From Diphasiastrum complanatum (taxonomy: Eukaryota; Streptophyta; Lycopodiopsida; Lycopodiales; Lycopodiaceae): 64,000 nucleotides of DNA. The stretch's first letter is position 1; every line of letters starts with the position of its first letter. Made by a program: the position numbers and the translations under genes. The notes beneath the pieces were generated by a model, which saw only the letters and a program-made list of their open reading frames with translations, did no database searches and was not told the origin of the DNA. This document shows, one piece after another, positions 25,260 to 34,200 of this stretch. Location of the stretch: positions 7,672,246 through 7,736,245 of the forward strand of contig CM055098.1 of the NCBI GenBank assembly GCA_029204225.1, given 5' to 3'.

Positions 25260-28200
25260 GGCTGGCTATGGCGTTGTAGGGTGCACACTCCCTGCTGCTC
25301 CCTCTCCTTCACACCTGTTCTATGGCTCCACGTAAGCGTGGGGGAGGTAACTCCCCTCGCTCTCCACCCCGCCCTGCTGACCTAGACACCTCCAACTCCA
25401 TCGCAGGACAATCATCAGCTGCCATTGCATCAGGACAGCAAGTTGCAGCCATCTCATCTGCCATCGCTTCAGAGCGGCAGGCCATCGCATCTGGACAGGC
25501 CCCTGGACAGGTCATCACCTCAGGACAGGTCGCAGCCATCACATCAATCACATCTACCAGCGCTTCAGGACAGCAGACAGAACATGCCCTTGGAGCAGCA
25601 CAGATCTCCATCGCACCTCAACCACCTCCATTTCTGCCACATCTGCCATATCTGGGACTGATGTCCTGGCTCCTTCAGCTGTCCTTTCTGATCTTCAAGG
25701 TAGTTCAACCCCTTTCTCTGCAGCTGTCTCTGCTCATATGTCTCATGATTACACTCCTTCCAAAGCTATGGATAGATTCATTGTCTATGAACTAAGCTGG
25801 CTAAAACATGAATTGTGAGAGCTTAAGCAATGGATAAGCTCTTTAGAAGCAGAAAATGGCAAGACAAAGTGAAAATTGGGGCCTGCAAAATGAAAATTTG
25901 CAACTTAAGAGGCAGCTGGAGGAGGACAAAGGAAAACAGGACCTGCTTCAAGCGGAAATGTCTCAGCTTAGAGAAACTAATCACAAGCTGCAAGAGGAGG
26001 TGGACACACTGAAGCAAGAGCTTAGAGCCCAACCTAATCTTGCCACATCGGAACCATCGAACCGCTTCAAAGAACTAGAAGCTAAAATTGAACAGCAGAA
26101 GGAGGAAGCCCTGTCTTGGGCAGTTGTGCTCAAGAAGCCCACGGCACCTATCTCCTCAGTTATCTCAGCTACTCTTTTAGAGGAGAAGCTTCGGGACAGC
26201 AAAGCTCTCCAATATCCAGGTACGCGGATACCCAAAATGCCCTTCAAGAGCGAAGCGTTTTCTTGAAACCACTTTGGACCACAATAGCGAAGGACTTGAT
26301 ACGGCATGGCGAACAAAACGAGATAATACCACGTTAATTATTCGTTTCACCTCGTTTACTACCCGTATAGATGTCTTACGGAAGAGGGCTAAGCTGAAAG
26401 ATACACGAATCTTCATGGATGACGACCTCACATATATCCAGGTGGAAGAAAGCGCCAAGCCTTCCAAGAGGCCAAAGCGTCTGGTCAATCGGGATGGACA
26501 AGTTCGTTTTCTCGACAATGTACCTCCTAGCTCCCGCCAATAGGGAGTTGGGGCACCCAGGTACGGGAGCGTCCCTGGGGCCCCGTCCACACCATCTGCG
26601 TATTGGAGTTTGGAATTGTAATGGTATACATTCTTCATCTACTGTTGGCGATCTTATAGATTTCATCACATGTAGAGACATTCTATTCTTTATCGAGACA
26701 CATGAGAGTCAGATTAGGGGCCTACCTACATTCTCAGGTTACATGTGGGATTCAGTATACATGATAGAGGTGAGATCCACAAGCGACAGAGGTTCAGGTG
26801 GGGTCGCATGTTTATACAAAGAGTCCTTACATTCGATCATAGAGTTCATCAAACACGATGAGTATGCACGATATATTTGGGTTAGGACGTGATATTGGAT
26901 TGGCCAGGTATCTCTTCATTGTTACGTGTTACTTCCCCCCAAAGTCCTCTTCCTATGTAGAGGGCATCAGTTCTCCATTCACTGATCTCTCCACAGACAT
27001 TGTAAGATTCCCAAATCGAGGTTACGTTCTTCTTACTGGTGATTTTAACGCCAAGACAGCTGCGCGACAAGTGGATTTTCATGACACTGCTGACCAGCTA
27101 CGCATACGAGCCATTGATTATGATGACATGGGAGTTACCACGACCTCAGCCGACGCACTGGGATCTATCACTGGTTACGGTGAATATTTGTTGCAACTAC
27201 CTTCATTTCATTGATATCACACTTCCAAGTCATTGCCACTACTCTCTCTAATCATTCTTTTCTATCCTTCCACCTGGGCTCTATCCCAACTTCACGATCT
27301 CCACCTCGTCCCTTCATTGACCGTCCTTCCAGATATACCTTCACCCACCCCTACATCGTAACTTACCAGGAGGCCCTTGTTTCTCTACTCCTTCACTTCC
27401 CGCATGATAGCTCATTGGAGTCACAAGCCCACTTCCTTACCACTTCACTTCACACCGCTGCCCCAGTATCCTTTCCATCCACACCGCACCGATGCACATT
27501 CATACCACCCCGTCCTGCTCAGCCTCCGTGGTTTGATGATTAGTGTCATTTTTTACATCTTCGTGTTGCACAAGCACGCATACATGAGCCACTCCTTGTA
27601 CCTATTGTTCGTCAATCTCTCCGTCATACACTTCGCCGTAAAAAGCGTGCCCATGAAGAACAAAAAGGGAAAAGCCTTGTCGATTCCCTATTTAGTTCTT
27701 CTACAGGTGCCTTTTGGCGTGCATTTCTCCCTCATGCTCCACCTCCCCCCCCCCCCCCCCAATGACGATCTACACATATGGTCCACATACGCTACCTCAC
27801 CATACACACTGAGTCGTACAATTCCATCTCCCCCCTGGACACAGACAAAATTCGCGAGTGATACAGGTTCTGGATGCTTATACAAAGAGTCACTACATCC
27901 AGTTATACACCCATGTAGCACTTAGCTCATAACAAAATCTTCATCATACTATCATGGTTTTCTAGGCCTCTCAACTGATTTATACGTTTGGAGAACAACT
28001 ACAAAAAGAACCACTTTAATGAATTCTTCTAATAGTACATAGCAGGTTCGTAACATAAACACAAAAGAGCACTGGTGCAAAGTCTCCTCCCAACCATAGG
28101 CTATACATAGTAGCAAAGATGAGGCATACTCAAGAGGTTCTCCCTCTTAAGCTCCAAGCACCCACTTAACCAATGTTTCCTCGAAACGCATTACGCTGAA

Positions 28201-31200
28201 ACGCGTTCGAAACTACCCCATTTCGAAACGTCGTTTCAGCGTTCGAAACGACTGTAAAAAAAAGGCAAATTTTTTTGCAATACCACGCGGTCCCTGTTAG
28301 GAATTAATAATTATTTGATACCCCTTAATGATAGTTTGGCCATGCCTGCGTGCTATTTTTAGGGGCCATTCTATTTATAAAAAATTCGTTTTTTAATGCT
28401 TATGCATGTAGGTGGGCGCACTACAAATAGATTAGGATCTATTTTAGTACTTAGAAGTTCATTTTTAGTTCTTACCATATATAGGTAGTATTATTAGTAA
28501 ATAGCTTTTGCTATTTTGCTATTTACTTTAAGCTCATTAGCTTTTATCAATCATTAGAGAAACTATATAAGAAGGCTGGCGCCCCACCACAATTATTCCA
28601 TTCAATTCAACGAGCTAGAGCAATTGCTCAATTCTCCTATGATCTGATTTCTCTCTATGCTTAGTTTTTGTGTGAGTGCTAGTAGGACTAGTAACTCCAT
28701 CTAGAATTTGTATCACAAATTCTGACATGGTATTAGAGCTGAGGTTTGTGAGAGAGAGAGTTTGTTTGCAGGGTTGCAACCAGATCTGATTGTTGTTCAT
28801 ACAGATTTGTGTGGTCCTATGAAAACTCAATCTTATGGGGGAGCAAGTCACTTTATGACGTTTGTGGATGACTATTCTAGGAAGACATGGATTTGTCTTC
28901 TGAAGAATAAGGGTGAAGCTTTCAAATATTTGGAAGTATTGTTTATTCTCATATACCTAAGGATTCTAGGAGTAAATTGGATTCTAAGGCGACCAAGTAT
29001 TTATTTCTTGGTTATGATAATCAAGAGAAGGGATACAGGTTATATGACTTGGAGGGTAACAAAATAATCATAAGTAGGGATGTAATCTTTGATGAGGAGG
29101 CAACTCATAAAGATATAGAGATATATTTTGATAAGGATCAAGATGGTGGAATCCCTATATTATGTGACGAGTTATTACAGGAACCTGAATCGACATATGT
29201 ATCGCCTACGCCTTCACCAAGCAGGAAGCATCCTACATCAGAAGCTAGAAGATTGCCTAGGTGGTACTATGAAACTATCAAGGATAGTGTTATTATGGAA
29301 CAGGGAGAGTCCAGTACACATGGAACTAGGAGGTCAGCTAGACTTGAAAAACAACATGAAGATCAAGATCGACAGGAGGTTCGACAAGAGGAGCATCATC
29401 AAGATGGGGACGTACATTTTGCATATATGGCCAGAGACCAAAGATCCATCTACTTTCAGAGAGGCTGAAAAAGAGGATATTTGGAGAAAAGCTATGGATG
29501 AGGAGTACAACTCAATCATGAAGAACAAGACTTGGAGACTTGTTCAGCTACCTACAGGTAAAAAGGCCATTGGATGCCAGTGGGTCTATAGGACTAAGTA
29601 CAAATCAGATGGTTCTATAGATAAACATAAGGCAAGATTGGTGGCAAAAGGTTATGCTCAACAGGAAGGGATTAACTATGAGGAAACTTTTGCACCAGTT
29701 GCTAAATCTACTACTATGAGGACTGTTTTATCATTGGCAGCTCACTTTGGATGGGATATTTAACAAATGGATGTGAAAAGTGCATTCCTGAAAGGATTTC
29801 TAGAGGAAGAAGTCTACATGGAGCAGCTAGAGGGATACATAGTAGCAGGACATGAAGATAAGGTTTGCAAGTTGGACAAGGCATTATATGGACTTAAGCA
29901 GGCACCCAGGGCGTGGTACACGAGGATTGACACATACTTTGAGGAGCTTGGCTTTCAGAGAAGTAGTTCGGAGCATAAACTTTATGTTTTGGTCAGGAAT
30001 AATCATATTGTTATTGTAGTGATGTATGTGGATGATCTTATTATTACAGGATCAGATCAAAGTATGATTCAGGGAATCAAGAAAGGTCTCTCATCAGAAT
30101 TTGATACGAAAGATCTTGGTTCACTACAATATTTTCTTGGGATTGAGGTATGGAGAGTAGCACAGGGACTATTTATTTCTCAATCTAAGTATGCTCATGA
30201 AATTCTTGAAAAGCTCAATATGTCAAAGTGCAAGCCTATTTCTACACCATATGATAGTAGTGGATGTAAGCTTATTAAAGCTAAGGAAGATCAGGATGTA
30301 GGTGAGACGTTAGATAGAAAGCTAATTGGAAGCTTAATCTATCTAACTACTACAAGACCAGATATTGCTTATGCTGTGAGTATGGTTAGTCAGTTTATGG
30401 CTAAACCTAAGCAGATTCATTGGAAAGCTGCTAAGCGAATACTCAGATATATCCAGGGCACTTTGAGATTTGGTATTCTCTATGGTAGACAGGATGATTT
30501 GAAGTTACAGGGATATGTGGACGCTGATTGGGCTGGAGATGCGGAAGACCGAAGATCTACTACTGGTTATGTTTTTAGTCTTGGTTCTGGTGCTATCTCT
30601 TGGAGTTCAAAGAAGCAGCATACTATTGCTTTATCATCTACAGAGGCAGAATATCGAGCTACTACAAGTGCAACATGTGAAGCAATATGGTTGCGAAGGA
30701 TTCTACATGATCTACATATGGTACAAGATTCACCTACGGTACTTCAATGTGATAATCAGAGTTGTATTAAATTGGAGAAAAATCCAGTTTTTCACAGTAA
30801 AACAAAACATATTGAAGTACAACAACACTTCATCAGAGAGAAAATTCAAAGTGATGACGTGGAGTTGATCTATTGCCCTACGAAAGAACAAGTTGCGGAT
30901 ATCTTTACCAAAGGTCTTGGCAAAGAAAAATTTCAGAAGTTTAGAGAACTTCTAGGAGTAATAGATAACAAAGTAAACATTAAGGGGGAGTGTTAGGAAT
31001 TAATGTTTATTTGATACCCCTTAATGATAGTTTGGCCATGCCTACGTGCTATTTTTAGGGGCCATTCTATTTTTAAAAAAATTCGTTTATTAATGCTTAT
31101 CCATGTAGGTGGGCGCACTACAAATAGATTAGGATCTATTTTAGTACCTAAAAGTTCATTTTTAGTTCTTACCATATATAGGTAGTATTATTAGTAAATA

Positions 31201-34200
31201 GCTTTTGCTATTTTGCTATTTACTTTAGGCTCATTAGCTTTTAAGATGAATCATGATAATGGTCGACGGTCGTGTCTTTGCATACTTCTTGAATGCACCT
31301 GTGACTTGAGCATGATTTCTCAAGGGCCATAAGCTTTGTACTGGCAATGGGCATGAACAGATTCTCACAACCTCATAACCTATCCATGACAATATCAAAA
31401 ATTGAATGAGGAAAGTGACCATAGTCACCATACACAGCTTCTCCTCTTGAAATTGCATTCTCTAGAGCAATTCTCATGAAATTAGATGTATCTACTTGGT
31501 ACTAGACTTTCTATGACATGTGTAAAACCCCAAAACCCTTAAAAACACATTTTCACCTCAACAGATAACAAACTCCATGCACAGTTGACACCCTCCACTT
31601 GGCAACACCCTAACGCATAGGCCAGCAAGTAGGTGGACCGTCCAACATGTGTCACTCATGCACTGAAACGCGTATTCCAATGAGCATATGATATGTGCTG
31701 ACTGATCACTGCTCCTACTTTTTACAAGGTCACCAATAGCTTCTAAGTTAAGACCAAGGTTGTAGTCCGCGTTCCGGAACGCGATCCGGAACGCGTTGCG
31801 GAACGCAATCCGGGATTTCCCATTAGGGTTTCCCGGAATGCAATTTTTTTTTTTTTTGTATAGTTGCCAATATGGGTATCATGTGAAAGGAAATCAAAAA
31901 AGCGATTGTTATGCAGATCTGTTGCTTGGTTTCAGATGGCTGCAGGCTACATTGATTAGAAATCTGGACATCAGCAGATGGTTTAAGAAAACTGGCTGCA
32001 TTTTCATATGGTTTCAGAAATTTGGACATCAGTAGATGGTTTCAGCTATTCGAAAAGCAGTATATAATTCCCGCCAGTCTAAGGAAGGCTCCTTCTAACT
32101 CTTTCTATCATTTTCTAACAGAAAACGGAATCGGTAGATCTGCAAACCATTGGCATCAGAACAGAATTCAAAACTGATTTCTGATATCTATTGGAAAAGC
32201 ATGTCCACCAGTTAGTATTAAACTCAAAAAAAAAAAAAAAAATTGGCCATTACTCCTTTTTCCACCAAAAAAAAAAAAAAATTGCGATCCAGGTCGCGGA
32301 TCGCTGACATGCGATCCGGAACGTTTTTGCAACGGATCGTGATCCGCTGCAACACAGGTTAAGACCCAATATTCCTTACCAAATAAAAGCAGGTCAACAG
32401 TTCACTAAATCCTACTATTTACATTTTCTTACAGAACACCACGAGCCGATGTAAGCCATTTAAGTACTTAGATTATAATTTACAGGTCCAACATGTTCAC
32501 ACTGAGGCAGAAATATAAGTACATGACATCTATGTTATCCTGAATGATACGAGTGAAATTCTCAAAACCACACAAGATCATCCTAGCAAAATTTGCTACC
32601 CCCCATTACAACTGGATGCTAAATTGTGATTAGTCACTAGCATTCAATGGGTTACAACTCTCAGTGATATTGACGATAGTTGATAACGATTCTCTTATGT
32701 GGCTCTCTCTTCCTCGAGAGCCCTACATGAGCAAGGACATCACTCATCTTGGTATAGCCAAGCTACACATGAATCAACTGATATATCTATGCGCAGTTTC
32801 TAGAAGGAGACAATTAGTATATCCGTCATCTTATCTCACTTCTATATTTATTAAACTTGAGTTTATCCCCAAGGGATCACACCAAACTTCTCCCAAACAC
32901 ACCGCAATTTCTCCATATTAGTGACAGAAATAAAATTTCTTCTTTTTTGGGTTTCCCGGGGGGAGGGCTGTGGGGGTTCTATACCCTTCAGCTACAAAAG
33001 CTCATTCACGACAAAAGGGCGCAAACTAGGCCCTTTCCATGCATGAAATCAACTCCAAGGTTTCCACTCAATTCATCATTGGAGATGAGCCGTTGGCAAA
33101 TTGGAGAGCCTTTCAAACTAAAGGTCCACCCAACTCGACAAACTTTCTAAACGGAAGGTTCACCAAAATCATTCCTCCATAATGTTCTCGGTGACGTGTT
33201 TCTAGGATACAAAGAGAAATCAAGGAGTGGATTCCATGTAAATAGCAAACTCCTTCTTCAATATGCAATAGAATTCTTAATCTCTTCACATTTTGAGAGG
33301 CTTCTATGAGACCCAAGACAAACAACAACGTGACAAATGCCAAGATGCACATGACAAGGATTGACCATGTCAAAAGAAATGCACAAGCAAAATCGAGACT
33401 CCAATAGCGTCCAAAGCCTATGATGAATGAAGATAATCTGGTCGTATGAGCAAATTCCAACAGATCTACGTAAAATGGGATATTCGAGAATTGTACTTGG
33501 CAAACATTCAAGAACCAAATTTAGCAAGGATGGTTCATAGAGCTAAAGGTTTATTGGAACTGGTTCATTATGAGATTTGCGGACCAATGCAAACCTTATC
33601 TTCAGGAGGGAAAACATATTTTATCTCATTCGTTGATAATTTTTCCAAGTTCACTATCATCATATTTCTCAGTGAAAACTACAAAGCTTTTGAAAGCTTC
33701 AAAAAATTCTACAAATTGACTGCGAGAAAAAAGACTAAAGTCATCAGATCTGATGGAGGGAGAGAGTTTATCTCCGCTAAAAATAACCAATGGTACGCAT
33801 AGCAACGCAATTTGCAACCATCTACACTCCACAACAAATGGGAGTAGCTGAAAGGAAAATCAAAACTGTTGTCAATAGTTCCAAGAGTATGTTGGCCCAC
33901 AACAATCTTTCAAAGCATTTTAAGCTGAGGCCAGCGCCACGACAAACTACGTAATGAATCATTGCAGAGCCAGGGCAGTTCAAAAAAAACCTCATACGAG
34001 CTTGGTAAGGAGTAAAACCTTGAGGCCAAGCATCTCAAAGTCTTTGGATGCATAGGATATGCCCATAAACCAGCATAATTAAGAAACAAGCTAGATGAAC
34101 CAGCCCAACCAGCACCTGCCCGTTAACAACTCCAGCGTTCAAAGACGACCCTCCTCACCATCTATCTCTCTCTTTCTCACACTGTATCACTCACAAATGA

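Larger units (their letters stand above)
25255..27925 (+). mobile_element. LINE (non-LTR) retrotransposon, 5' portion only
   Basis: A short GC-rich leader is followed by ORF1 (25322 to about 26543) and an APE-type endonuclease (26590 to about 27265). A linker continues to 27860. No reverse transcriptase follows, which is unusual because LINE insertions normally lose their 5' end. It is antisense to KTI12 in intron 1. Several frameshifts are present. Confidence 0.85.
28295..31243 (+). mobile_element. Ty1/copia retrotransposon, internally deleted, 3' LTR truncated
   Basis: A complete 5' LTR is followed by a primer binding site, a partial integrase, nearly intact RT and RNase H, a polypurine tract and the first about 250 bp of the 3' LTR. 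Gag, protease and the integrase N-terminus are missing between the PBS and 28760. It lies in KTI12 intron 1, antisense to the gene. Confidence 0.95.

Noticed and set aside
26177-26681. Minus-strand ORFs of 153 and 101 codons
   Set aside because: Antisense of LINE ORF1, whose plus-strand motifs are clear.
33113-33527. 132- and 89-codon minus-strand ORFs
   Set aside because: No motif; adjacent to and partly antisense to a recognisable copia integrase.
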